In this document: in pieces, positions 26,810-34,845 of the stretch | Position numbering within the stretch: the first letter of the stretch is position 1 | Layout of the letters: every line of letters begins with the position of its first letter | NCBI GenBank assembly: GCA_902579115.1 | Contig: CACHFP010000005.1 | Location: 25,155-89,154, forward strand | Direction of reading: 5' to 3' | From: an uncultured Pelagibacteraceae bacterium | GTDB lineage: Bacteria; Pseudomonadota; Alphaproteobacteria; Pelagibacterales; Pelagibacteraceae | Length of the DNA: 64,000 nt | The notes under the pieces: model-generated | What the model saw: the letters and a program-made list of their open reading frames with translations, nothing else | Databases searched by the model: none | What the model was told of the DNA's origin: nothing | Made by a program: the position numbers and the translations under genes

Positions 26810-28426
26810 TTAATTTTTTTTAGAAAGTATATATCTAGATGATAGAAGTATCAAAATTGTAGACCAAAATATTAAAAAAAGAGACGGTAATGCAGCTGCT
26901 TCTAGAAGATCTTGAGAAGCATAGATATAAGCCTGAGTAGCAAATGTTTCAAAATTAAAAGGTCTCAAAATCATTGTCATAGGTAATTCTTTAATTACTT
27001 CCAGAGAAATCAATAAGACTATCAAAATTATATTAGTGCTTAAATAAGGAACATGAATTTTTAAAAATGTTTTTATCTTTGAGTAACCAAGAAGATAAGC
27101 GCTTTCATCAATTGAATTATTAATTTTTTCATAACTTGACTTTATTCCGTTAAAAGATAAAGAAAAAAATCTAATAAAATATGCTAATAATAATCCAAAA
27201 ATCGATCCTATGAACAAACTCTTTGAACTTTTAAAATCAAAATTATTTGTAAAAAAATCACTTAAGTTAGAAAAGAAAGTAATAAAGGCAACTGCTAGAA
27301 TAACTCCTGGTATGGCATATCCAGAAATGGAAAAAGTTGTAAGGTAATTTAGAATTTTGCTTTTTGATATTCTGCTTCCATAATTTATAAATAGAGAAAC
27401 AATTACAATTAAGGCACTAGCTAATCCCACCAGCATCAAAGTATTTAAGTTAATTTTAAATATATCAATGTCTTGAATATATTTTGGAAATTTCACTGTC
27501 CAATAAATCATTTGAGAAACTGGAAAAATGAAACTCAATAAAAAAATCAAAGAACAAATAGCAACTGGAATTATAGACTTTTTTCCAGTTAATTTAATTT
27601 TAGTAATTGACTTAAAACCCCGACCTGGTTGATGGTATTTTGCCTCTTGTCTTGAGTAAATTTCTATTGAAAAAAGTAAGAGGATAAAAATAAGTAATAT
27701 AAAAGATATCTGATTGGCTGTATTTAAGTCATCAAAAGATAGCCACGAGTTATAAATTCCAGTAGTCAATGTATTCACACTAAAAAATGATACAGTTCCA
27801 AAATCTGACAAGCATTCCATTGATACTAAAGCTAAACCTGCAATGATTGCCGGTCTTGCTGAGGGCAAAACTATTCTTAAAAAAGTTTCCTTTGATGAAA
27901 GACCAAGATTTTTCCCTACTTCAATATAATTATTCGATTGATAATAAAATGATGCTCTCGTTAATACATAAACATATGGAAACAAAGAAAATGATATAGA
28001 TATTATAGCTCCGATTAATCCATCTACTTTTGGAATAACTGTATTATAATTATTTTCACCAAATATAAATGTTAATAATGAAAAAGCCGTTCCATAATTT
28101 TCAAAAAAAGCAATTATTGAAAATGCATAAATATAACCTGGAACTGCGAATGATAAAATCAGCGCCCAACTAAAAAAATTGGATAAAGGAAAATCATAAA
28201 AAGATATAAAGTATGCAGAAAAAATACCAAGAATAAAAGTAAAAAAAATTACAAATAATAAGATTGTTATTGAGTTAAAAATATAATCAAGCAAAAAAGT
28301 TTCTTTTAAAATATAGAAATAATTACTTGTTTCGTTAAAAAAACTAAAAAAAACTGTAACAATAGGCATAGCAACCACTGCAGCTACAATTAGTGATCCA
28401 AAAAACCATATATTATATTTTGTCAT
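26810..28426 (-). CDS. fbpB: Fe(III) ABC transporter permease, fused double domain
   Basis: 538-aa inner-membrane permease with two BPD_transp_1 domains in tandem (about 1-260 and 280-538), each with about six hydrophobic segments, as in FbpB/SfuB/CysTW-like iron permeases. EAA-type loops: EVGKNLGLSSKETFLRIVLPS in the first half and ESAYLLGYSKIKTFLKIHVP in the second. The length is normal for the fused family. Upstream, between the CxxC micro-protein gene and this start, is a 96-base gap with an inverted repeat. Partner of FbpA and FbpC. Confidence 0.92.
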   Translation of the reverse strand: MTKYNIWFFGSLIVAAVVAMPIVTVFFSFFNETSNYFYILKETFLLDYIFNSITILLFVIFFTFILGIFSAYFISFYDFPLSNFFSWALILSFAVPGYIYAFSIIAFFENYGTAFSLLTFIFGENNYNTVIPKVDGLIGAIISISFSLFPYVYVLTRASFYYQSNNYIEVGKNLGLSSKETFLRIVLPSARPAIIAGLALVSMECLSDFGTVSFFSVNTLTTGIYNSWLSFDDLNTANQISFILLIFILLLFSIEIYSRQEAKYHQPGRGFKSITKIKLTGKKSIIPVAICSLIFLLSFIFPVSQMIYWTVKFPKYIQDIDIFKINLNTLMLVGLASALIVIVSLFINYGSRISKSKILNYLTTFSISGYAIPGVILAVAFITFFSNLSDFFTNNFDFKSSKSLFIGSIFGLLLAYFIRFFSLSFNGIKSSYEKINNSIDESAYLLGYSKIKTFLKIHVPYLSTNIILIVLLISLEVIKELPMTMILRPFNFETFATQAYIYASQDLLEAAALPSLFLIFWSTILILLSSRYILSKKN

Positions 28427-28451
28427 TAATTAATTTCGCTCACTTATAAAG

Positions 28452-28507
28452 TTCTCTGGCTAAAGCGGCTTGAGTGTAGAATATAGCTAGCATTTAAAGC
28501 CAGAGAA
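28452..28507 (-). repeat. Long-loop inverted repeat upstream of fbpB
   Basis: Arms TTCTCTGGCT (28452-28461) and AGCCAGAGAA (28498-28507), 10 bp perfect, enclosing 36 bases that can pair further in a weaker inner stem (AAAGC.. with ..GCATTT). It occupies most of the gap between the micro-protein gene and fbpB and could be an mRNA structure that separates fbpA expression from fbpBC, or a small RNA. No U run follows. Confidence 0.5.
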
Positions 28508-28522
28508 ATTGACGTCAAACTT

Positions 28523-28693
28523 TTAACCTTTTTTAAACATTGAGGATACTATTACTTTTACTTCCTCAATTTTAATTTCAGAAACCTTTCTATTAGAGAT
28601 TTTCTGCTCCATTTTTCTAGCTTCTAACATACAAGGTGAACAACCTGTTTTTAACTTATTCAAGTTAATTTCTTTTTTTATTGTTCGCCTCAT
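28523..28693 (-). CDS. CxxC micro-protein within the iron-transport operon
   Basis: A 56-residue lysine-rich protein between fbpA and fbpB. The ATG at 28693 is 11 bases after the fbpA stop; an in-frame TTG at 28714 would overlap fbpA. The only obvious motif is TGCSPCMLEARKM with a CxxC pair (Cys 18 and 21), followed by a charged region predicted to be partly helical. No signal peptide, so it would be cytoplasmic. It is not long enough for a thioredoxin or for Bfd (which needs four spaced cysteines). A metal- or redox-sensing role near iron uptake is possible but is only inference from position. Confidence 0.6.
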   Translation of the reverse strand: MRRTIKKEINLNKLKTGCSPCMLEARKMEQKISNRKVSEIKIEEVKVIVSSMFKKG

Positions 28694-28704
28694 ATAATTA
28701 ACAA

Positions 28705-29724
28705 CTACTTCCAACCTGCTGCTGTCATTACTTCTAAAGCATCTGCTTGTCTTTTTCCGTAATTAACAACTTTTGTTTTTAGATCTTGTTTAAAATCCAA
28801 TCCCATATTTACAACAAGTGGATGTGGAGACACACCTTTTATCATTGGATACTCAAAAGTATTATTTACAATATGATTTTGAGCTTCCTCACTTAATAAG
28901 AACTCAACTAATTTTATTGCATTAGCTTTATTCGGAGCGCCTTTTACAAGTCCTGCACCACTAATATTCATATGAGTTCCTCTTCCATCTTGATTTGGAA
29001 AGAAAGGTTTTACTTTTTTAGCAGCAGCCTGCTGTTCTGGCCCTTTTTTTCCAGAAAGCATAAGTGCTAAGTAATAAGTGTTAGCTACAGCTATATCAGC
29101 TTCTCCTGCTGCAACAGCAAGTATCTGAGCTCGATCATTACCTTTAGGTGATCTAGCCATATTTGAAACCATACCTTTTGACCAATCAGCTATTTTACCT
29201 TTTCCATTATTTTTAATTAATGAAGCTACAAGTGATTGATTATAAATATTGTTTGAAGCTCTAATTACTAATCTGCCTTTCCATTTAGGATCAGCTAAAC
29301 TTTCATAAGTTAAACCAGCTAATTCTGCACCACTTACTCTTTCCGGAGCAAAATATACTATTCGGGCTCTCTTCGCTATACCAGTCCATTTTGATGTTCT
29401 GAAGTTACTTGGTACAGCAGATTTAATAGCTGCACTAGTAAGTCCCCCTTGAAGGTTAGCTTCAAAAGCACCTAGCCTTCCAGCATCTGCTGTAATGTAT
29501 AGATCTGCTTGGCTATCGGCTCCCTCTTCGATTATCCTTTTTTCTAAAGCACCTGACTTTCCTGATACAACGTTTACTTTTATTCCTATTTTAGCAGTAA
29601 ACTTTTCATAAAGTTGAACATCAGAGTCATAATGCCTTGCGCTAAATATATTTACTTCATTTGCAAATAAACTTCCTGCAAATGCAACTAACAATAGATA
29701 GCTGATTAATAGTGTTTTTTTCAT
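28705..29724 (-). CDS. fbpA: Fe(III) ABC transporter substrate-binding protein
   Basis: Periplasmic ferric-ion-binding protein (FbpA/SfuA/FutA type; called sfuC in Pelagibacter), 339 aa. Signal peptide MKKTLLISYLLLVAFAGSLFA, mature start NEVNIFSARHYDSD, matching the iron-binding N-terminus with His/Tyr. A second iron ligand region NTYYLALMLSG has the adjacent tyrosines common to this family. A GAGAGA ribosome site precedes the ATG. Two Fur-box-like palindromes lie 17-58 bases upstream, so iron starvation probably induces it. First gene of the operon with the micro-protein, fbpB and fbpC. Confidence 0.94.
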   Translation of the reverse strand: MKKTLLISYLLLVAFAGSLFANEVNIFSARHYDSDVQLYEKFTAKIGIKVNVVSGKSGALEKRIIEEGADSQADLYITADAGRLGAFEANLQGGLTSAAIKSAVPSNFRTSKWTGIAKRARIVYFAPERVSGAELAGLTYESLADPKWKGRLVIRASNNIYNQSLVASLIKNNGKGKIADWSKGMVSNMARSPKGNDRAQILAVAAGEADIAVANTYYLALMLSGKKGPEQQAAAKKVKPFFPNQDGRGTHMNISGAGLVKGAPNKANAIKLVEFLLSEEAQNHIVNNTFEYPMIKGVSPHPLVVNMGLDFKQDLKTKVVNYGKRQADALEVMTAAGWK

Positions 29725-29740
29725 TATTTCTCTCGTTTAT

Positions 29741-29755
29741 TGATAATGATTATCA
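29741..29755. promoter_or_regulatory. Fur-box-like palindrome 1
   Basis: TGATAATGATTATCA is a 7-1-7 palindrome matching the core of the classical Fur box. It lies 17 bases before the fbpA start and is repeated exactly 27 bases further upstream. Confidence 0.8.
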
Positions 29756-29767
29756 TTTACAATATAT

Positions 29768-29782
29768 TGATAATGATTATCA
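29768..29782. promoter_or_regulatory. Fur-box-like palindrome 2
   Basis: An identical TGATAATGATTATCA to the one at 29741, centre-to-centre 27 bases. It could also affect the rightward small membrane-protein gene that starts at 29854. Binding by Fur (or the alphaproteobacterial Fur/Mur) is inferred from the sequence. Confidence 0.8.
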
Positions 29783-29853
29783 TTAACATAATTGACGCAC
29801 TCTTAGTTCTTATAATCTGTTGATAACTTTAGTAAAATGGAGTTAATAGAGAC

Positions 29854-30069
29854 ATGTTACAAATCAATCCGAAAAAATTTAAACAAATTCAAAATAAAGC
29901 TATTCCTTCTCCCTTAAGACCAAAATTTAGAAATAAAACTGAAACGAATATTTATTTTCTTTCCAAAAGAAAATTTCAAAGTGAAAAAAAACAGTCAATA
30001 CTAAAGAGTATAAAAATAATCTCAGGAATTATTATTTTAGTAGTTGGTGGGTATTTTTTATCTAATTAA
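29854..30069 (+). CDS. Small single-pass membrane protein, function unknown
   Basis: 71 aa, very basic N-terminal 45 residues (Pro/Lys/Arg-rich, PSPLRPKFRNKTE), then one hydrophobic segment at about 52-69 (IKIISGIIILVVGGYFL). Predicted tail-anchored with the basic part in the cytoplasm. No family recognised. It is divergent from fbpA, with the two Fur-box-like palindromes between, and its last 8 bases overlap the 3' end of the hydratase-like gene on the opposite strand. A role in iron homeostasis is only suggested by position. Confidence 0.55.
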   Translation: MLQINPKKFKQIQNKAIPSPLRPKFRNKTETNIYFLSKRKFQSEKKQSILKSIKIISGIIILVVGGYFLSN

Positions 30070-30838
30070 TTTTAGTTTTTACAGATCCCAATTTTTCAAT
30101 TGTGCCTTTATATATACTTTTACTAAGGATTGGAACAACTCCTACTGACGAACCGGTAAAAACATAAAAATCTTTGTTATGTTTTATCTTATCTTTCTGA
30201 AGCTTTTTTAAAACAAATAATAAAGAATTCATAGGATTTACATAAACAGTATTAGTATTGCCATTTACAAATTGTTTAGTCTTTAAATTAGAAATACTAG
30301 TTTTTAAGTTTTTTACATTATTATTTTTAAATTTTTTTTTTGGACCAATAACAAATTTTACATTAGCTCCAAAGTCGGAACATAAGTCTCCGAAACTTTT
30401 TATGCCTTTTTTCTTCTGTCTATAACCAACTACTTCAATACAAGGAGCAATGTAGTTAATAAATTTTTTCATATTATTTTTTGAAATTTTCTTTTTAAAA
30501 TCAAAAAAGTTTTTTTTAAGAAGATAGCAAACTTCAAGCTCAATTCCTAAAGTATATTTATTTATTTTTACAGATTTATTATTTTTAAGTATATTGTGCT
30601 TATATACCGATGCATAGAATGGTTCTTTTTCCTTTAGTTTTTTGATAACGGGAATACCTGTGCCCCCCGCTTTGAAACCTACAATTGGTTTTTTTATTTT
30701 ACTCTCACATAATCTTCTTAATTTATCAGCATTCGGAAGTTTTTTTGTATATTTATTTGAAATCGGATTTATAATTTTACCGTTTAGAAATGCATAAACA
30801 AGTCTATTTGCAACTAAATTTAAATTTTTATCATTCAT
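30062..30838 (-). CDS. 2-keto-4-pentenoate hydratase / fumarylacetoacetase-like protein
   Basis: 258 aa resembling the hydratase/decarboxylase branch of the FAH superfamily (MhpD, DmpE). Seen: VGFKAG at 53-58, comparable to the GYKIG segment, and GIELEVCYLL at about 98-107 with the E-x-E metal-binding pair (Glu 100, Glu 102), then NTVYVNPMNSLLFVLKKL near the end. The sequence is divergent and lysine-rich. The gene overlaps pfkA by one base, so it is cotranscribed with it. Aromatic ring-cleavage genes are absent nearby, so the true substrate is unknown. Confidence 0.7.
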   Translation of the reverse strand: MNDKNLNLVANRLVYAFLNGKIINPISNKYTKKLPNADKLRRLCESKIKKPIVGFKAGGTGIPVIKKLKEKEPFYASVYKHNILKNNKSVKINKYTLGIELEVCYLLKKNFFDFKKKISKNNMKKFINYIAPCIEVVGYRQKKKGIKSFGDLCSDFGANVKFVIGPKKKFKNNNVKNLKTSISNLKTKQFVNGNTNTVYVNPMNSLLFVLKKLQKDKIKHNKDFYVFTGSSVGVVPILSKSIYKGTIEKLGSVKTKIN

Positions 30839-31926
30839 TAAATATCATCTCCTAAATAAATTCCTAATGAAAGAGCTGTTTCAACTAAAGAGTCTTTTCT
30901 CTCTACATTTTTATAAGTCTTTATTCCTTCATCAATAGGAACATCCACCACTCTTCTATCTCTCCATGCAACCATTCGATCAAATTTTTTTTGATTTAAT
31001 AAATCAACAGCGTAAACTCCAAACGCACTAGCCAATATTCTATCACTTGCTGTTGGGGGTGCTCCTCTTTGAACGTGGCCAAGCGAAGTTACCCTACATT
31101 CAACATCTGTTTTTTTCATTAATTCCTGAGCTATATAATCTCCAATACCACCAAGTCTTTGTTCGCCATCCATATATTTGTTAACTACTCTTGAACCATC
31201 CTCTTTTTTTACGGCTTCTGCAACTATAATTAATGAATGTTGGATATCATTTTTTTTCATAGAATTAAGTTTATTAATTATTCCATCTATAGAATATTTA
31301 ATCTCTGGAATTAAAATAATATCAGCCCCACCTGCAATACCTGCATTTAATGCTATGTGACCTGCATCTCGACCCATGACCTCAAGTACCATAGATCTTC
31401 TATGACTGGCCGCTGTAGACTGTAGATTATCCAATGCTTGAGTCGCAACATCTACAGCGGTGTGAAAGCCTATAGAACTTTCTGTCGCTCCTACATCGTT
31501 ATCTATTGTTTTTGGGATAGCTACAATTTTCATATCACCGTCCTTTGCTAATTTTTTTAAAATTTGCATACTTCCGTCACCGCCGATGATTATTAAACCA
31601 TCAAGTTTCATTGAATGATACCCCTCAATTATTTCTCTTGATTTATCAACGTATTTGCCATCTTTAGTTGGAATTTTAAAAGGATTTCCTTTATTTGTGG
31701 ATCCCAAAAAGGTGCCTCCTTGTCTTAATAAATATCCTCCAAAAGTTTTATGAGTTAGTTGCATAACATCTACTGGGCGTTTGATAAGGCCGGCTGTACC
31801 GTCTCTAATTCCATATACATCCATCTTATATTTATTTTTTGCTCTATAAAATATTGATCTAATCGCTGCGTTTAGACCTCCACAATCACCTCCACTTGTT
31901 AAAATTCCTATTTTTTTATTGTTCAT
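30838..31926 (-). CDS. pfkA: 6-phosphofructokinase, donor (ATP or PPi) uncertain
   Basis: Phosphorylates fructose-6-phosphate to the bisphosphate, the committing step of Embden-Meyerhof glycolysis. 362 aa, PFK-A fold: GILTSGGDCGGLNAAIRS, GGDGS at 115-119, PKTIDND at 138-144 with catalytic Asp 142, and MGRDAGHIAL. Gly 118 corresponds to E. coli Gly 104 (ATP-type) whereas Lys 139 replaces Gly 124 (seen in PPi enzymes and in some ATP enzymes of group III/trypanosomatids). It is divergent from pyk over 65 bases. Subclade Ia Pelagibacter is reported to lack this step. Confidence 0.93.
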   Translation of the reverse strand: MNNKKIGILTSGGDCGGLNAAIRSIFYRAKNKYKMDVYGIRDGTAGLIKRPVDVMQLTHKTFGGYLLRQGGTFLGSTNKGNPFKIPTKDGKYVDKSREIIEGYHSMKLDGLIIIGGDGSMQILKKLAKDGDMKIVAIPKTIDNDVGATESSIGFHTAVDVATQALDNLQSTAASHRRSMVLEVMGRDAGHIALNAGIAGGADIILIPEIKYSIDGIINKLNSMKKNDIQHSLIIVAEAVKKEDGSRVVNKYMDGEQRLGGIGDYIAQELMKKTDVECRVTSLGHVQRGAPPTASDRILASAFGVYAVDLLNQKKFDRMVAWRDRRVVDVPIDEGIKTYKNVERKDSLVETALSLGIYLGDDI

Positions 31927-31955
31927 TTAAATAAATTTTTCTTTAATATTTTTTT

Positions 31956-31992
31956 TTAAGAGAAGTGGTGTTATAACATAAAAATCTCTTAA
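31956..31992. promoter_or_regulatory. Inverted repeat in the pfkA-pyk divergent promoter region
   Basis: Half-sites TTAAGAGA (31956-31963) and TCTCTTAA (31985-31992), a perfect 8-bp inverted repeat with 21 bases between. The second half touches the pyk ATG, and a TATAAC (31972-31977) that could serve as a -10 lies between. It might be an operator or a 5'-leader hairpin. Confidence 0.35.
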
Positions 31993-33404
31993 TGGAAAAA
32001 AAAGCAAAAATTATAGCCACTCTAGGTCCAGCGATTTACAGTAAAAATAAGTTAAAAAAGCTAGTAGAGCTTGGTGTTGATGCTTTTAGAATAAACTTTA
32101 GTCATAACACTAGTGGAATTAGTAGAATTATTTCAAAAATTCGAAAAATTGAAAAAACAATTGATAAGAAATTATCCGTTATTGCCGATCTACAAGGGGT
32201 AAAATTAAGAATAGGTAAAGTTAAAAATGAAAATCAGAGAATTAAATTTAACCAAAAATTTATATTTGATAGTAAAAAAAATCCTGGAGACTGTTTTAGA
32301 ATTAATTTTCCTTATCCTGCAATTTTGAAAAAAATAAAAAAAGGTAATAAAATTTTAATCGATGATGGAAAGTTTTTATTTACTGTTATTAGTAAAAAAG
32401 GTAACTCGATAATAACGAAATGTCGAACCCATAATTGTGTGATCAGAAGCAATAAAAGTTTTCATATTCCAAATTTAGATATGACTTTTAATAAATTAAC
32501 TCAAAAAGATAAGAAAGATATAAAAACTGCAATTAAACTTGGTTGTAATTGGATCGCATTATCCTATTTACAAAATGAAAAATTGATTCTTGAAACTAGA
32601 AAATTAATAAAAAAAGACATGGGTATTATATCAAAAATAGAAAATAAACATGCGCTTAAAAATATAAAAAAAATTATTCAATCTACAGACTCAATTATGA
32701 TCGCTCGAGGTGATTTAGCTGTTGATATTGGTCATAGTGAAGTACCAAAAGTTCAATTAAGTTTAATAAAAAAGTGTTCTCAATTTTCAAAATCCGTAAT
32801 TGTAGCCACTCAGATGTTGGAGAGTATGATTGAGAATAATACAGCAACCCGAGCTGAGGTAAATGATATCGCTACTGCAATCTTTCAAGGTGCGGATACT
32901 GTAATGTTATCAGCTGAGGCAGCAATTGGCAAATTTCCTACACAAGCTGTATCTACAATGACTGAAACGATACTTTCAACTGAAAAATATAAAAGAGAAC
33001 ACATTGAAGATTTTAAAAATTCTATAATTGCAAACAAAGATCCTGTAAAATCAATTCTTCTGTCTGTTAAAGATATGGCGTACAATTCAAATGTTAAAGC
33101 TATAATAGTATTTTCTAATTCTGGAAAATCAGCAAAGCTTGTTTCTGCCATGCGTCCTGCAGCAAAAATAGTGACGATTTCCCCAAATATAAATGTTTGC
33201 AGACAGGTTTCTCTTCTTTGGGGTGTTCAGTCCATTAATAGTAGAGATGCTAATGGATGGAAAGATATGATGTCAATTTCTAAAGAAATTATAAAAAAGT
33301 TAAAATTTGTTAAAAAAAATGATTTTGTAGTCATCACAGCAGGTTTACCTTTTGGAAAAGCTGGTATGACTAATATGGTTAGGCTTTATAAAGTGGGTTC
33401 TTAA
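31992..33404 (+). CDS. pyk: Pyruvate kinase
   Basis: Transfers phosphate from PEP to ADP, giving pyruvate and ATP. 470 aa, standard length without the extra C-terminal PEP-utiliser domain. Motifs: KIIATLGPA, FRINFSHN, the metal/active-site region IISKIENKHALKNI with Lys-x-Glu, IMIARGDLAVDIG, and VATQMLESMIENNTATRAEVNDIA. Residues after TAEA-type AEAAIGKFP are normal. It is divergent from pfkA and its stop overlaps the start of a 57-residue ORF (TAATG). Confidence 0.96.
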   Translation: MEKKAKIIATLGPAIYSKNKLKKLVELGVDAFRINFSHNTSGISRIISKIRKIEKTIDKKLSVIADLQGVKLRIGKVKNENQRIKFNQKFIFDSKKNPGDCFRINFPYPAILKKIKKGNKILIDDGKFLFTVISKKGNSIITKCRTHNCVIRSNKSFHIPNLDMTFNKLTQKDKKDIKTAIKLGCNWIALSYLQNEKLILETRKLIKKDMGIISKIENKHALKNIKKIIQSTDSIMIARGDLAVDIGHSEVPKVQLSLIKKCSQFSKSVIVATQMLESMIENNTATRAEVNDIATAIFQGADTVMLSAEAAIGKFPTQAVSTMTETILSTEKYKREHIEDFKNSIIANKDPVKSILLSVKDMAYNSNVKAIIVFSNSGKSAKLVSAMRPAAKIVTISPNINVCRQVSLLWGVQSINSRDANGWKDMMSISKEIIKKLKFVKKNDFVVITAGLPFGKAGMTNMVRLYKVGS

Positions 33405-33577
33405 TGGAAGAAAGTTATAGTATCGACGAAATTTTATCAGCAGTTAGTGATCTTCAAAATATAAGAAGAGACCAGAATAAAAAAATTTCAAAAAAAACAT
33501 CCATTAAAACTGAAAATTTAAATATTCCTAAGAATACACTAAGATTGATTGAAGAAGCTGAAAAATCTAAAATTTAA
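33404..33577 (+). CDS. 57-residue acidic/basic micro-protein coupled to pyk
   Basis: ATG overlaps the pyk stop as TAATG. The product starts MEESYSIDEILSAVSDLQNI and ends NTLRLIEEAEKSKI; the DEILSAV segment is reminiscent of short helical docking motifs such as the N-terminal SMDEILASI of alphaproteobacterial PopZ/DUF2497 proteins, but the rest does not match. No membrane segment or signal peptide. Its last four bases overlap the end of gap on the other strand. Coding status rests on the translational coupling and clean frame only. Confidence 0.5.
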   Translation: MEESYSIDEILSAVSDLQNIRRDQNKKISKKTSIKTENLNIPKNTLRLIEEAEKSKI

Positions 33578-34578
33578 ATTAAGCCAGATATTTGGATAGC
33601 TGTATCACACATCCTATTAGAAAATCCCCACTCGTTATCATACCAAGATAGAACTCTACTAAATTTTCCTTTGATAACTTGGGTTTGGGTCACATCAAAT
33701 ATCGAGCTATGAGGATTGTGATTAAAATCTTTTGATACTAAAGGTTTTTCGTTTACATCTAAAATTCCTTTTAACTCTCCTTTTGCAGCTTTTGACATAG
33801 CTTCATTTATACTTTCAGGTGTTGACTCTTTGTCAGTAACTAATGTTAGATCAATTAATGAAACATTTGGCGTAGGAACTCTTATAGCTGTGCCATCCAA
33901 TTTACCTTTTAAACTCGGTAGTACTAAACTCATTGCTTTGGCTGCTCCTGTTGAAGTTGGTATCATTGCTCCTTCTGTAGAACGAGCTCTTCTTAAGTCT
34001 TTATGTAATGTATCTAAGAGTTTTTGATCACCTGTATAACTATGGATTGTAGTCATATAACCATAGCTAATACCAAAAGTTTTTTCTAAAACCATTGCAA
34101 CAGGTGCTAAGCAGTTTGTTGTACATGACCCGTTAGAAATAATATTGTGATCTTTTTTTAACTCTTTGCTGTTAACCCCTTGAACAATTGTAAAATCTAC
34201 TTCTTTACCAGGGGCAGAAATAACTACTTTTTTCGCTCCTGCTTTAATATGTTTTTCTGCTGATATTTTATCTAAAAATATACCTGTGCACTCTAATACG
34301 ACATCAGCACCTACTTTTCCCCAGGGAATATTAGAGGGATCTCTTTCTGCAAAGACTCTGATTTCATGATTTGCAATTTTAAAACCATCCTTTGATATTT
34401 TTATGTCTTCCAGGATTATGCCATGTGTACTATCATATTTTATCAAGTGAGCATTTGTTTCAATCGATCCTAAATCATTAATTGCAACTACTTTTATCTT
34501 TTCTCGATAATTTTCTAATATAGCTCTTAAGATTAGTCTGCCAATTCTTCCAAAACCATTAATACCAACTTTAACCAT
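33574..34578 (-). CDS. gap: Glyceraldehyde-3-phosphate dehydrogenase, type I
   Basis: NAD-dependent phosphorylating GAPDH, 334 aa. Rossmann start VKVGINGFGRIGRLILRA, with VVAINDLG at the end of the second strand: Asp favours NAD over NADP. Active site SNGSCTTNCLAP (nucleophilic Cys about residue 152) and the later His in SYTGDQ. C-terminal SWYDNEWGFSNRM is intact. AAAAGGAGAA gives a good ribosome-binding site. It converges with pyk and its micro-protein. Works with TpiA, Eno and Pyk in this window. Confidence 0.97.
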   Translation of the reverse strand: MVKVGINGFGRIGRLILRAILENYREKIKVVAINDLGSIETNAHLIKYDSTHGIILEDIKISKDGFKIANHEIRVFAERDPSNIPWGKVGADVVLECTGIFLDKISAEKHIKAGAKKVVISAPGKEVDFTIVQGVNSKELKKDHNIISNGSCTTNCLAPVAMVLEKTFGISYGYMTTIHSYTGDQKLLDTLHKDLRRARSTEGAMIPTSTGAAKAMSLVLPSLKGKLDGTAIRVPTPNVSLIDLTLVTDKESTPESINEAMSKAAKGELKGILDVNEKPLVSKDFNHNPHSSIFDVTQTQVIKGKFSRVLSWYDNEWGFSNRMCDTAIQISGLI

Positions 34579-34590
34579 AATTTTCTCCTT

Positions 34591-34845
34591 TTACCTTAAT
34601 TCATTATTAAGTTTATTTAAAAATTTTTTTAATAATTCCGCGTCATCTTTATTCAAAATTCTATCTTTTTTAATCGCATTGCCTAATTCTTCTCTAGTTT
34701 TCTCTTTAATTTCTTTTAACTTTTGTGATGAAAAATTATTGTATAGTTTTTTTTCATAGCTTTTTAACACATAGCCAAAGGTCAAATGGAACAAAATAAA
34801 GACTGTGAGCGCAACAAATAGAGTTTTATAAACGAAAAGTTTCAT
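34591..34845 (-). CDS. Small membrane-anchored protein of unknown function
   Basis: 84 aa: one N-terminal hydrophobic segment at about 7-28 (TLFVALTVFILFHLTFGYV), then a charged helical domain (KLKEIKEKTREELGNAIKKD, AELLKKFLNKLNN) likely in the periplasm. The ATG overlaps the stop of the large membrane glycosyltransferase gene, so it is made from the same transcript and may be an accessory subunit of it. No family recognised. It is 12 bases before the gap start. Confidence 0.6.
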   Translation of the reverse strand: MKLFVYKTLFVALTVFILFHLTFGYVLKSYEKKLYNNFSSQKLKEIKEKTREELGNAIKKDRILNKDDAELLKKFLNKLNNELR

